Of a stretch of DNA of 22,663 nt, positions 1 through 6,566 are shown in pieces. This DNA comes from XN24 sp047921455 (GTDB taxonomy: Bacteria > Pseudomonadota > Gammaproteobacteria > Steroidobacterales > XN24): NCBI GenBank assembly GCA_047921455.1, contig JBLRWC010000040.1, positions 1 to 22,663 of the forward strand. The letters are read 5' to 3'. The notes under the pieces are model-generated. The model did no database searches, was not told the DNA's origin, and saw nothing but the letters and a program-made list of their open reading frames with translations. A program made the translations under genes and the position numbers. Positions within the stretch are counted from its first letter, which is position 1. Every line of letters starts with the position of its first letter.

Positions 1-38
1 TCGGCCCGCTGCCTGTCCCCTATCCGGCCCGGTCCGGG

Positions 39-44
39 TAGAAT
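39..44 (+). promoter_or_regulatory. -10-like hexamer TAGAAT, possible leaderless start
   Basis: TAGAAT matches the sigma-70 -10 consensus at 5 of 6 positions and ends exactly 6 nt before the ATG at 51. A transcript starting about 7 nt after the hexamer would begin at or next to the start codon. No Shine-Dalgarno sequence lies between. I see no convincing -35 element at the usual spacing, so the promoter call is tentative. Confidence 0.4.
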
Positions 45-50
45 CTTCCC

Positions 51-539
51 ATGTCCTCGTTGCCAGCCCCGTGGTCGTGCCTGCTGTTGTTGCTGCTGCC
101 GCTTGGCTGGCAGCCTGCCGCGGCGTGCAATCCGAACCCGCCCCGGCCACCGATCCTCGAGGGCTACAGCTACGACGCGATGGCCGCCGGTTACCTGCTG
201 CGCGACTCGAGCTCGGTGGTGGCCGCGCGCCTGGAAACGGTTCTCGAACTCGACTTTGAGGCCGACGAAGACGGTCCGGATGCGACGCGCAAGAGCTACG
301 TATTCGAGGTGCTCGAAGGCTGGCAGGCCGTGACGCCGCGTCGCCTGACCATCGACGGTTACTGGGTGGACTGCGACATCGAGCCACGCCCGGGCCGGGT
401 GTTCCTGCTTTACCTGGACGGTGCGCGACTACTGTATGCCGTGCCGGTGGAGCGCCTGGATTTCGAGCTCACCTTGCTCGGCGAGCCGGGTTGGTTCTAT
501 GACGCGCGCGGCCGGCTGGTCCAGGAACCAGAGGCCTAG
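51..539 (+). CDS. Small secreted protein of unknown function, possibly NTR/TIMP-like
   Basis: The product has 162 residues. It opens with a clear signal peptide: a Leu-rich core at about residues 10-20, then Ala-Ala-Ala before Cys26. Cleavage by signal peptidase I after AAA is likely. Lipidation on Cys26 is possible, but the lipobox is poor because position -3 is Ala. The mature part holds Cys26 and Cys108, a stretch reading like 'vFEVLEGWqa', and then Cys followed by 'GRVFLLYLDG'. Secreted bacterial proteins with a tissue-inhibitor-of-metalloproteinase/netrin-like fold show this general pattern (N-terminal Cys, f.V.e.wkG, C...f..G..yLvy). That resemblance is by eye and weak. The gene ends 16 bp before the M49-like gene and is probably cotranscribed with it. 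It has no visible Shine-Dalgarno; see the -10 hexamer at 39-44. Confidence 0.72.
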   Translation: MSSLPAPWSCLLLLLLPLGWQPAAACNPNPPRPPILEGYSYDAMAAGYLLRDSSSVVAARLETVLELDFEADEDGPDATRKSYVFEVLEGWQAVTPRRLTIDGYWVDCDIEPRPGRVFLLYLDGARLLYAVPVERLDFELTLLGEPGWFYDARGRLVQEPEA

Positions 540-555
540 GGTCCTGTACCGCCGG

Positions 556-2037
556 ATGCGCAGTGCGCTGGTGTTCGTCCTGTTCGGCCTGTTCGGCCTC
601 GGCGCAGCGGCGGTCGTGCCCGCGGCCGCGACGCTGCCCGACGGCGTCGTCGAGGTGGACCTCGAGGCGGACATGGGCGGCGTCACCCTGCGGCAGGTGC
701 AGGTGATCCGCACGCTGATTCGCGCCGCGCGCATCATGGACGCGCTCTACCAGCAGCAAGTGACGGGCGAGGGTTTTTACCCGGCGGACATGAGCCGCGA
801 GGAATTCGCGGCCTGGGGTAGTCCGGCCGGCGCGAGTCCTTATACCGTGGTGCGGCGCAACGATGCTGGCACGCTCGAAGCCGTGCCCTACCACGAGGCC
901 TGGCCGGATGAGCTCGCGCAAGTGGCCCGCCTGCTGGCCCAGGCCGCCGCGATCACCGATGACGAGGCCTTGCGCCATTACCTGACCCAGCGCGCCCGGG
1001 CGCTGATCACCGGCGACTACCGGCGCGCGGAAGCCGCCTGGCGGGCGATGCGTTACAGCGACCTGGACGTGCTGATTGGTCCGATCCATGCCGGCGCGGA
1101 TGTCGAGTTCGGCCTGAAGCATGGTTTCGGCGCTTACGTGATGCTGCGCGACTGGGCATGGGGTGCGCGGCTGGCTGCTTACACGGTGTTCCTGCCGGAC
1201 GTCCAGCAGAGCCTGCCGGTGTCGGCCGCCTTCAAGGCCGAGGTGCCGGACGTCGACATGAAAGTGGCGGTCTACGACTTGTTGTTCCACGCGGGCGCGG
1301 GCGCCGTGCGCGCGGCCGCGGACGGGCCGGGCGCCGTGGCGGAATCGCGGCTGCGCCTGCGCGATGGGCCGCAGCGCTTGCAGTTGCGCAATGTCACCCG
1401 GGCGCGCTTCGAGGCGATGGTGTTGCCGGCGGCCGCGCTCCTGTTGGCGCCCGGGGAACGCGCCGCGGTCGGTTTCGATGCCTTTCTGCTGAATGCCATG
1501 TTCCGGGAAATGGCGCACAGCCTCGGCCTGCAGGAGACCGTCGCGAGCGGCGTGCCGGTGGCGCGGGCGCTGGGTGAACATGCCGAGGTCATCGAGGCGA
1601 CCAAGGCGGCCGTGCTCTCGCTGTGGCTGGTCGACTGGTTGCATGCGCGCGGCGAACTGCACGACACCACCCTGGCTGCGCATCACGCCAGCTTCCTGGC
1701 GAGTACCTTGCATAGCATGCACGCCGATGCCGACGGCGCGGCGGCGCGCGCGAACACGCTGCTGTTCAATTATTTCAGCGACTGGGGCGCATTCCGGCGC
1801 GACGCCGCGACCGGCCGCTACCGGGTCGACGCCGACGCGCTCGGTCCGGCCATGGAGGCACTGGCGGCCCATGTGCTGACCCTGCAGGGCAGCGGGGATA
1901 GCGAGGGCGCGGCGCAGCTGATCGCCACCATGGCCTACCCGCGCGCAACCTTGCACGCCGACCTGGAGCGGCTTGCAGCGGCGGACATTCCGGCCGCGGT
2001 GGTGTTTCGCCAGGGTGAAGAATTGCTGGGATTGTGA
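556..2037 (+). CDS. Secreted dipeptidyl-peptidase III (M49)-like protein with degenerate zinc site
   Basis: The product has 493 residues. I chose the ATG at 556 because it gives a clean signal peptide (hydrophobic residues 4-25); the open frame extends upstream but overlaps the previous gene. The body follows the bacterial M49 Zn-dependent hydrolase family: FYPADM..EEF, YTVVRR, AVPYHEAW, DVLIGPI, a long alpha-helical C-terminal half, GAF.RD..TGRYRVD and a terminal IPAAVVF.QGEELLGL. The family's active site is HExxxH (or HExxH), EExKAD and AHG. Here those positions read FREMAH (R317, E318, H321), IEATKAA (E347, A348, A352) and ADG (D393). The first zinc His, the glutamate zinc ligand and the AHG His therefore appear lost, while the general-base Glu and second His remain. 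Peptidase activity is doubtful; a binding or regulatory role is an inference. No Shine-Dalgarno is obvious. Confidence 0.85.
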   Translation: MRSALVFVLFGLFGLGAAAVVPAAATLPDGVVEVDLEADMGGVTLRQVQVIRTLIRAARIMDALYQQQVTGEGFYPADMSREEFAAWGSPAGASPYTVVRRNDAGTLEAVPYHEAWPDELAQVARLLAQAAAITDDEALRHYLTQRARALITGDYRRAEAAWRAMRYSDLDVLIGPIHAGADVEFGLKHGFGAYVMLRDWAWGARLAAYTVFLPDVQQSLPVSAAFKAEVPDVDMKVAVYDLLFHAGAGAVRAAADGPGAVAESRLRLRDGPQRLQLRNVTRARFEAMVLPAAALLLAPGERAAVGFDAFLLNAMFREMAHSLGLQETVASGVPVARALGEHAEVIEATKAAVLSLWLVDWLHARGELHDTTLAAHHASFLASTLHSMHADADGAAARANTLLFNYFSDWGAFRRDAATGRYRVDADALGPAMEALAAHVLTLQGSGDSEGAAQLIATMAYPRATLHADLERLAAADIPAAVVFRQGEELLGL

Positions 2038-2057
2038 ACTGGCGCCCAGCGGTGGTG

Positions 2058-2086
2058 TTTCACCGGGGCGCATCCCCCTCTAGAAT
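2058..2086 (+). promoter_or_regulatory. Sigma-70-type promoter for the L,D-transpeptidase
   Basis: TTTCAC at 2058-2063, a 17-nt spacer and TAGAAT at 2081-2086 form a reasonable sigma-70 promoter. The predicted transcription start is near 2093, giving a leader of about 28 nt before the ATG at 2121. It overlaps only the short gap after the M49-like gene, so the transpeptidase and ppnN can be transcribed independently of the two upstream genes. Confidence 0.5.
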
Positions 2087-2120
2087 ACGTAGCTGTGAAC
2101 CAGCACCCCCAGAGCGCCCG

Positions 2121-2648
2121 ATGACTTTCGCCCGCCGCCTGGCGGCCCTCGTGACGCTGTGTTGCCTGTCCGGGCTGGCGGGCGCCGACATGGCGACGCC
2201 GCCGACGGGCGAAGACGCGCTGCCGATGGCGGATCACGTGATCGTGCACAAGGCCGAGCGGCGGCTCGAATTGCTGCACGACGGCAAAGTATTCAACAGC
2301 TTCCCGATCGCGCTGGGCGGCGCGCCCGAGGGCCACAAGCGGCGCGAAGGCGACCAGCGTACGCCCGAGGGTGTCTACCGGCTCGACTGGCGTAATCCCG
2401 ACAGCGCCTTCTTCCTGGCGATGCGCGTCTCTTACCCGAACGCCGACGACGTGCGCCGGGCGCGCGCGCGCGGCGAGGATCCGGGCAACAACATCATGAT
2501 CCACGGCCTGCCGAACGAGTTGCGCTACCCGAGTGATCATTACCTGTACTCCGACTGGACCGACGGCTGCATCGCCGTCAGCAACTCGGCGATGATCGAT
2601 ATCTGGTTGTCGGTGCCCGACCACACGCCCATTACGATCCTGCCATGA
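2121..2648 (+). CDS. L,D-transpeptidase, YkuD domain
   Basis: The product has 175 residues. It should act in the periplasm, cross-linking peptidoglycan stem peptides or attaching proteins to them through an acyl-enzyme on cysteine. Residues 1-22 form a signal peptide ending in GLAGA. The YkuD domain starts near residue 37 with a stretch reading VIVHKAERRLELLHDGK. It continues through FPIALGG and EGDQRTPEGVYRLD to the catalytic motif: H128-G, then T147-D-G-C150-IAVSN, where Cys150 is the nucleophile. The spacing fits the H-x(n)-(S/T)-x-G-C signature. I chose the ATG at 2121 because the 29 codons upstream of it in the same frame overlap the promoter and do not look like a signal sequence. The stop overlaps the ppnN start by 4 bp (ATGA), which suggests translational coupling. 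The exact subfamily (ErfK, YcfS or YafK type) is not settled. Confidence 0.9.
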   Translation: MTFARRLAALVTLCCLSGLAGADMATPPTGEDALPMADHVIVHKAERRLELLHDGKVFNSFPIALGGAPEGHKRREGDQRTPEGVYRLDWRNPDSAFFLAMRVSYPNADDVRRARARGEDPGNNIMIHGLPNELRYPSDHYLYSDWTDGCIAVSNSAMIDIWLSVPDHTPITILP

Positions 2649-4012
2649 CCGACAAGCTCTCCGATATCATCACCGTCTCGCCGGTCGGCTCGATGGACCT
2701 GCTCTCGCAGCTCGAGGTGACGAAGCTGCGCGATACCAGCCACGGCGGCCTGCAGGAGCGCTTCCGGCGCTGCGCGCTGGCGGTGTTGAATACCGGCAGC
2801 ACCCTGGACGACGCGCGCGCCGTTTACGAGCGCTTCGCCGATTTCGATATCGAGTTGCTGCAGGTAGAGCGCGGCATTCGCCTGCGCCTGCGCAATGCGC
2901 CGGCCCAGGCCTTCGTCGACGGTGAGCTCATCCAGGGCATCCGCGAACACCTGTTCGCCGTACTGCGCGACATCGTCTACGTCAGCAGCGAGTTCGAGGA
3001 GCAGAATGGCCGGGATAAGCCGGTGGAAATCACCGACGCGGTATTCCAGGTGCTTCGCAACGCCCGCCTGCTGAAAACCCGCACGCCGCCCGACCTGGTG
3101 GTGTGCTGGGGCGGTCATTCCATCGGTCGCGACGAATACGATTACTCCAAGAGCGTCGGCTACCACCTCGGCTTGCGCGCCATGAATGTCTGCACGGGAT
3201 GCGGCCCGGGCGCAATGAAGGGCCCAATGAAGGGCGCGGCGGTCGCGCACGGCAAGCAGCGCATCAGCGACGGGCGTTATGTCGGCATCACCGAGCCCGG
3301 CATCATCGCCGCCGAGCCGCCGAACCCCCTGGTCAACGAACTGGTCATCATGCCGGACATCGAAAAGCGTCTCGAGGCCTTCGCCCGTTTCGGCCATGGG
3401 GTGGTGATTTTTCCGGGCGGCGCCGGCACCACCGAAGAGTTGTTTTACCTGCTCGGCGTCCTGTTGAATCCCGCCAACGACGAACTACCGTTTCCCCTGG
3501 TGCTGACCGGCCCGGAGTCCTCGGCCGAATATTTCGAGCAGGTCGACCAGTTCCTGCGCGGCACGATCGGCGAGCAGGTGACGCATCGCTACCAGGTCGT
3601 CCTCGGCGACGCTGAAAAAGTCGCTCGCCTCATGCGCTCAGGTCTCCAGCAGGTCAAGGAGTACCGGCGCCAGAAAGGCGACGCCTGGTTTTTCAACTGG
3701 CGCCTGCGCGTCGAGCAGCACTTCCAGCGGCCATTCATCCCGACCCACGAGGCCATGGCGGCGCTCGACCTCAGTCGCGACCAGCCGGCGCACCTGCTCG
3801 CCGCGAACCTGCGGCGCGCCTTCTCCGGCATCGTTTCGGGCAACGTCAAGGACGAGGGGATCCGTCTTATCGAAGAGCGGGGGCCCTTCGAACTGCGCGG
3901 CGACGCGGCCATCATGCAGCTGATGGATCGGCTGCTGCGTGCTTTCGTGGCCCAGCACCGCATGCGCCTGCCCGGCACCGACTACCAGCCCTGTTATCGC
4001 CTCGTCACCTGA
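2645..4012 (+). CDS. ppnN: Nucleotide 5'-monophosphate nucleosidase PpnN (YgdH, LOG family)
   Basis: The product has 455 residues, almost exactly the length of E. coli PpnN. The enzyme is cytoplasmic and hydrolyses the N-glycosidic bond of purine and pyrimidine nucleoside monophosphates, releasing base and ribose 5-phosphate; in E. coli it responds to (p)ppGpp. The Rossmann/LOG core shows VVCWGGHSI, then GCGPGAMKGPMKGA (G185-A190 in the middle) and the family signature PGGAGTTEE at residues 257-265. The N-terminal domain (1-130) and C-terminal domain (about 340-455, with 'THEAMAALDL' and a 'GPFELRGD' stretch) match the long PpnN architecture rather than the short LOG proteins. The start is fixed by the ATGA overlap with the transpeptidase gene. 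No obvious terminator follows. Confidence 0.95.
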   Translation: MTDKLSDIITVSPVGSMDLLSQLEVTKLRDTSHGGLQERFRRCALAVLNTGSTLDDARAVYERFADFDIELLQVERGIRLRLRNAPAQAFVDGELIQGIREHLFAVLRDIVYVSSEFEEQNGRDKPVEITDAVFQVLRNARLLKTRTPPDLVVCWGGHSIGRDEYDYSKSVGYHLGLRAMNVCTGCGPGAMKGPMKGAAVAHGKQRISDGRYVGITEPGIIAAEPPNPLVNELVIMPDIEKRLEAFARFGHGVVIFPGGAGTTEELFYLLGVLLNPANDELPFPLVLTGPESSAEYFEQVDQFLRGTIGEQVTHRYQVVLGDAEKVARLMRSGLQQVKEYRRQKGDAWFFNWRLRVEQHFQRPFIPTHEAMAALDLSRDQPAHLLAANLRRAFSGIVSGNVKDEGIRLIEERGPFELRGDAAIMQLMDRLLRAFVAQHRMRLPGTDYQPCYRLVT

Positions 4013-4080
4013 GGGTGGCGCCGGCAATAACGCGACGCCTTTCACATTCCGGGCGGCGCGGCCAAAAACGACGCTGATGC

Positions 4081-4096
4081 TGTGATACCGGTCACG
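4081..4096. promoter_or_regulatory. CRP-like operator TGTGA-N6-TCACG
   Basis: The sequence reads TGTGATACCGGTCACG. The inner half-sites GTGA and TCAC are perfectly palindromic around TACCGG, giving the classic CRP/Clp pattern TGTGA-N6-TCACA with one end mismatch. The centre is 4088.5. If TACCCT at 4119-4124 is the -10, the start site lies near 4131 and the operator is centred at about -42, the class II activator position. The regulator itself is not in the window. Confidence 0.55.
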
Positions 4097-4118
4097 GTGC
4101 GGACCGCCGCGGACCGCC

Positions 4119-4124
4119 TACCCT
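4119..4124 (+). promoter_or_regulatory. Possible -10 element TACCCT downstream of the CRP-like site
   Basis: TACCCT is a modest -10 match (TA, final T). It sits where a class II CRP-dependent promoter would need it. Just before it, a direct repeat of GCGGACCGCC occupies 4099-4118. No -35 consensus is visible, which is usual for activator-dependent promoters. Confidence 0.3.
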
Positions 4125-4155
4125 GACGGCCATTCGACACAGAAGGACGTCACCC

Positions 4156-4359
4156 ATGGCTGGACCAGAACGCAAGCGGCGCCCGCGCCGGAGCCGTTTG
4201 CCGATCCTGCCGCCGCCGCTGCCGGAGCATATTGCCGGCCGGGGGACGGTGAGCCTGCGCGGCAATGACGGTGGCGAAGATTCCATTTATACACTCCGCG
4301 GCTATACCGCCTGGGCGGCGCGCGTCAAGGCGGCCTGGGATTCCGAGCCGACCGGTTGA
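4156..4359 (+). CDS. Small basic protein of unknown function (67 aa)
   Basis: I do not recognise this protein. The N-terminus is strongly basic (ERKRRPRRSR), followed by a proline-rich linker (LPILPPPLPEHI) and a small domain-like region with 'GEDSIYTLRGYTAWAARVKAAWDSE'-type composition (an aromatic-rich amphipathic stretch near residues 45-62). There is no signal peptide or membrane segment. An AGAAGGA Shine-Dalgarno at about 4141-4147 precedes the ATG by 8-9 nt. It is the first gene after the CRP-like operator, so it may be the target of that control. The reality of the gene rests on the ribosome site, the promoter context and a non-shadow composition. Confidence 0.55.
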   Translation: MAGPERKRRPRRSRLPILPPPLPEHIAGRGTVSLRGNDGGEDSIYTLRGYTAWAARVKAAWDSEPTG

Positions 4360-4427
4360 GTGCGTTTTGACGAGGCCAACTACTGTCCCCGCGCGCGGTG
4401 CCGGGGCTGCGCCGAGGGAGCAACGAG

Positions 4428-4616
4428 TTGAGCAATGATTCCGTTGAGGAACACGCGACACGCGCCGGCCATGGGCAGACGCGGGATGCCTGGGAATGGA
4501 TCGCGCGGGCCCGCGAGGCCGCTGCCCGGTCCGTGGCCCTCGTGCCCGAGGCGGCAGGCAAGGGCGCCGGACCTGCCCGGCCTGCCCGGTCTGCCCCGTC
4601 TGCCCCGTCTGATTGA
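4428..4616 (+). CDS. Possible small protein with TTG start (62 aa), low-complexity tail
   Basis: GAGGGAG at 4414-4420 lies 7 nt before a TTG at 4428, which would be read as MSNDSVEEH. The first half has an acidic start and an amphipathic helix (DAWEWIARAREAAARSVAL). The tail is a Pro/Ala/Ser run (PARPARSAPSAPSD) encoded by a 9-bp tandem repeat. The frame is also open to a GTG at 4398, but the ribosome site favours TTG. I recognise no family. Long antisense frames over this stretch are Arg/Ser/Ala-rich and look like shadows. This is a low-confidence gene. Confidence 0.4.
   Translation: MSNDSVEEHATRAGHGQTRDAWEWIARAREAAARSVALVPEAAGKGAGPARPARSAPSAPSD
4573..4608. repeat. Four tandem copies of a 9-bp unit (CTGCCCGGY / CTGCCCCGT)
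   Basis: The units read CTGCCCGGC, CTGCCCGGT, CTGCCCCGT and CTGCCCCGT, and are followed by a diverged CTG. In the + frame ending at 4616 they encode three-residue Pro-Ala-Arg / Ser-Ala-Pro repeats. Copy number could vary by slippage without shifting the frame, since 9 is a multiple of 3. Confidence 0.8.
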
Positions 4617-4664
4617 GTCGGTCGCCAGCTTGCCCCGGACCAGCTGCCCGGACAGCGATCGCTC

Positions 4665-5486
4665 ATGCCGCTGATCACGCTCTTGAGCCTGCTCGTGCTG
4701 TTGGCCGGCCTTGGCTGGCTGGCACGCGCCCGCCGGCTCAGGCGCGCGCGCCGCGCCCGCGTGCGTACCCTCCTGCTGCAAGCCAATGTCGGTGGCGAGC
4801 GTTTTATCGACGCCTCGGTCGACGCTTTGCCCGCGCCTGCGGCCAGGTACCTGCGCCGTGCCCTGGCGCCCGGTGCGCCGCTGGCGCGCTCGGCAGATAT
4901 CCGCATGAGCGGCAGCCTGCGCGTCGCGCCGGACGACTGGGTGCCGTTTGCGGCCCGGCAGCGGCTTTGCCCGGAACGCGGTTTCATCTGGGAGGCGCGT
5001 ATTGCAGCCCTGCGTCGCCTCGGGGTCAGCGGCGCGGACTGGCTGTTCGGCGATGACGCGGGCGTCGAGTACGCCCTGGCCGACTGGTGGTCGATCGTCG
5101 CTCGCCACGGTCCCGAGGCCGCGCTGTCGGCGGCCGGTCGCATGGCGATCGAACTGGTCTGGATGCCCGCGGCCCTGACGCCCCAGCGCGGGGCGCGCTG
5201 GGTGCGCGGTGATGCCGAGCGGGCCGTGGTCACGCCGGCGGGCGGCAAGGTGCCACTGACGCTGGTCGTGGCCGAGGACGGGCGCCTGCGGGAGGCCAGC
5301 GCCATGCGGCGCCGGGTCGGTCCCGACGATGGGACTTCCATCTCGTCGTTCGGGGTCAGTATCGAGAAGGAGGGGCGCTGGGGCGATTTCCGGGTGCCCG
5401 AGCGACTGGTGACGGCCTGGGGCATCGGCACGGACGATCGCATGGATTTCATGCGCCTCACCGTCGAGGACATTCGTTGGCTCTAA
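4665..5486 (+). CDS. Membrane-anchored DUF6544-like protein
   Basis: The product has 273 residues. An N-terminal membrane segment (about 2-22, LITLLSLLVLLAGLGWLA) is followed by an Arg-rich stretch (RARRLRRARRARVR), which puts the N-terminus of the soluble domain on the cytoplasmic side. The domain has the marks I associate with DUF6544 (close to DUF6920): LPAPAARYLRRAL near residues 55-67, W-x-PFAARQ, GFIWEARI, then a late segment reading RVPERLVTAWGIG and a terminal 'FMRLTVEDIRWL'. No catalytic residues are known to me for this family and no function is assigned. The ATG at 4665 has no good Shine-Dalgarno. The gene follows the doubtful 62-aa ORF by 48 bp and precedes the FKBP gene by 80 bp. 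Confidence 0.8.
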   Translation: MPLITLLSLLVLLAGLGWLARARRLRRARRARVRTLLLQANVGGERFIDASVDALPAPAARYLRRALAPGAPLARSADIRMSGSLRVAPDDWVPFAARQRLCPERGFIWEARIAALRRLGVSGADWLFGDDAGVEYALADWWSIVARHGPEAALSAAGRMAIELVWMPAALTPQRGARWVRGDAERAVVTPAGGKVPLTLVVAEDGRLREASAMRRRVGPDDGTSISSFGVSIEKEGRWGDFRVPERLVTAWGIGTDDRMDFMRLTVEDIRWL

Positions 5487-5566
5487 GCCGGGCCGGCCGG
5501 CGCGCCGCTTGCGCGCCCTGCCGGCCCTGCTCTATCGTGCGTGCTCCATCTTCAAGGAGCTTCATA

Positions 5567-6001
5567 ATGCGTCGTTTTGCACTGCTGATCGCCTCGTTCT
5601 CGGCCCCCACGATCGCCGGCTGTTCACCACCGGTGGATCCGCCGTCGGAAGCCCCGACCGAACTCGTGATTACCCAGCTCGCGGCAGGCGACGGCGACGC
5701 CATCGCGCCCGGCAGCACGGCCGTTATGCATTACACCGGCTGGCTGTTCGATCCAGCCGCCCCGGAAGGCAAGGGCGCGAAATTTGACAGCTCCCGCGAC
5801 CGCGGCCAGCCGTTTCGTTTCCCGCTGGGGTCCGGCCGGGTCATCCAGGGCTGGGACCAGGGCGTGCCCGGCATGCAGGTCGGCGAGCAGCGCCGGCTGA
5901 TCATTCCGCCGCAGCTCGGTTACGGCAGCCGCGGCGCCGGGAACGTCATCCCGCCGAACTCTACGCTGGTGTTTGATGTCGAACTGCTGGGTATCGAGTA
6001 A
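5567..6001 (+). CDS. FKBP-type peptidyl-prolyl cis-trans isomerase, lipoprotein
   Basis: The product has 144 residues. It isomerises X-Pro bonds, probably as an envelope folding catalyst. The signal peptide ends in a lipobox-like TIAGC, with Cys19 the likely lipidation site, though the core includes a Pro. The single FKBP domain is complete: VMHYTGWLFD, then FDSSRDRGQPFRFPLG, GRVIQGWDQGVPGMQVGEQR, IPPQLGYGSRG and a terminal IPPNSTLVFDVELLGI. The active-site aromatic and Asp residues (Y, F, D, W, Y) are retained. The start at 5567 is well supported by AAGGAG at 5554-5559, 7 nt upstream; the open frame extends 30 codons further up with no ribosome site. Confidence 0.95.
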   Translation: MRRFALLIASFSAPTIAGCSPPVDPPSEAPTELVITQLAAGDGDAIAPGSTAVMHYTGWLFDPAAPEGKGAKFDSSRDRGQPFRFPLGSGRVIQGWDQGVPGMQVGEQRRLIIPPQLGYGSRGAGNVIPPNSTLVFDVELLGIE

Positions 6002-6022
6002 CCAAGCGGAGCCAGGCTGCCC

Positions 6023-6079
6023 ATGAATCGATTGTTCGCCACCCTCGTGTCGCCGGCCGTCGCGGCGCCGTTGCGATGA
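6023..6079 (+). CDS. 18-codon upstream ORF overlapping the TonB-like gene
   Basis: ATG at 6023 opens a frame reading MNRLFATLVSPAVAAPLR and stopping with TGA at 6077-6079. Its last bases form ATGA with the start of the next gene at 6076. The downstream gene has no Shine-Dalgarno of its own (the preceding bases are GCGCCGTTGCG). A weak GCGGAG at 6006-6011 lies upstream of this ATG. The layout is that of a translationally coupling leader ORF. The peptide could also be the remnant of a signal sequence. Confidence 0.3.
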   Translation: MNRLFATLVSPAVAAPLR

Positions 6080-6546
6080 CGCCGCTGCGCTTTCTCGTTT
6101 CGGCGGGGATCGCCTCGGTGATCGTGCTGACCCTCATGGTCGGCGTGCTGTGGGGCTTCGGCCTGTTCGACAAGGCCGAGGAGGTGTACTACGCGCACCC
6201 GGTCGAAATCCTCTCGCAGACCGATCGCGTCGACGTCGCCGAGCTGGTGGGCGCCGGCGAGCGGCGCGCGCCGCCGCCGCCGGCGCCGCGCGACATCGAG
6301 CCCATGGAAGTGCCGGAACGCCAGGTGACCGGTTTCGTGCAGCTCGAGGTCGAAGTCGATGGCGACGGCCGCGTGCGCCATGCCGAGGTGGTCAACGCGC
6401 TGCCCGGCGGCCTTTACGAGGCGCAGGCATTGCGCCAGGTGCGCGCCCGACGGTACCCGCCGCGCGACGGCGGCGGGACCTACATCGAGGTCGTGCCGTT
6501 TCGGCTCGCGGCGGACGAAGTGCCGTCCCGGGCCGAGGACGAATAA
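6076..6546 (+). CDS. Short TonB-like energy transducer protein
   Basis: The product has 156 residues. One N-terminal membrane anchor (about 8-30) is followed by a short proline run (RRAPPPPAPRDIEP) and a TonB C-terminal-type domain: GFVQLEVEVDGDGRVRHAEVV, then 'GLYEAQALRQVRARRYPP' and a final strand. This is the G-x-V-x-x-x-V-x-x-x-G-x-V pattern of TonB/TolA-type C-domains. The periplasmic spacer is too short to span the periplasm as classical TonB does, so it may serve another envelope function. No exbB or exbD lies nearby. The start is set by the ATGA overlap with the small upstream ORF. The gene ends 20 bp from the convergent YbhB-type gene. Confidence 0.8.
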   Translation: MTPLRFLVSAGIASVIVLTLMVGVLWGFGLFDKAEEVYYAHPVEILSQTDRVDVAELVGAGERRAPPPPAPRDIEPMEVPERQVTGFVQLEVEVDGDGRVRHAEVVNALPGGLYEAQALRQVRARRYPPRDGGGTYIEVVPFRLAADEVPSRAEDE

Positions 6547-6566
6547 GCCGGGCTCGGGCCGCCTTT

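Noticed and set aside
469..2073. Long antisense open frame over the M49-like gene
   Set aside because: His/Arg/Gln-rich composition with no family motifs; it mirrors the third-position GC of the real gene on the other strand.
4325..5473. Long - strand open frame over the DUF6544-like gene
   Set aside because: Ser/Arg/Ala-rich low-complexity translation with no recognisable domain; the + strand frame has a membrane anchor and a conserved domain pattern.
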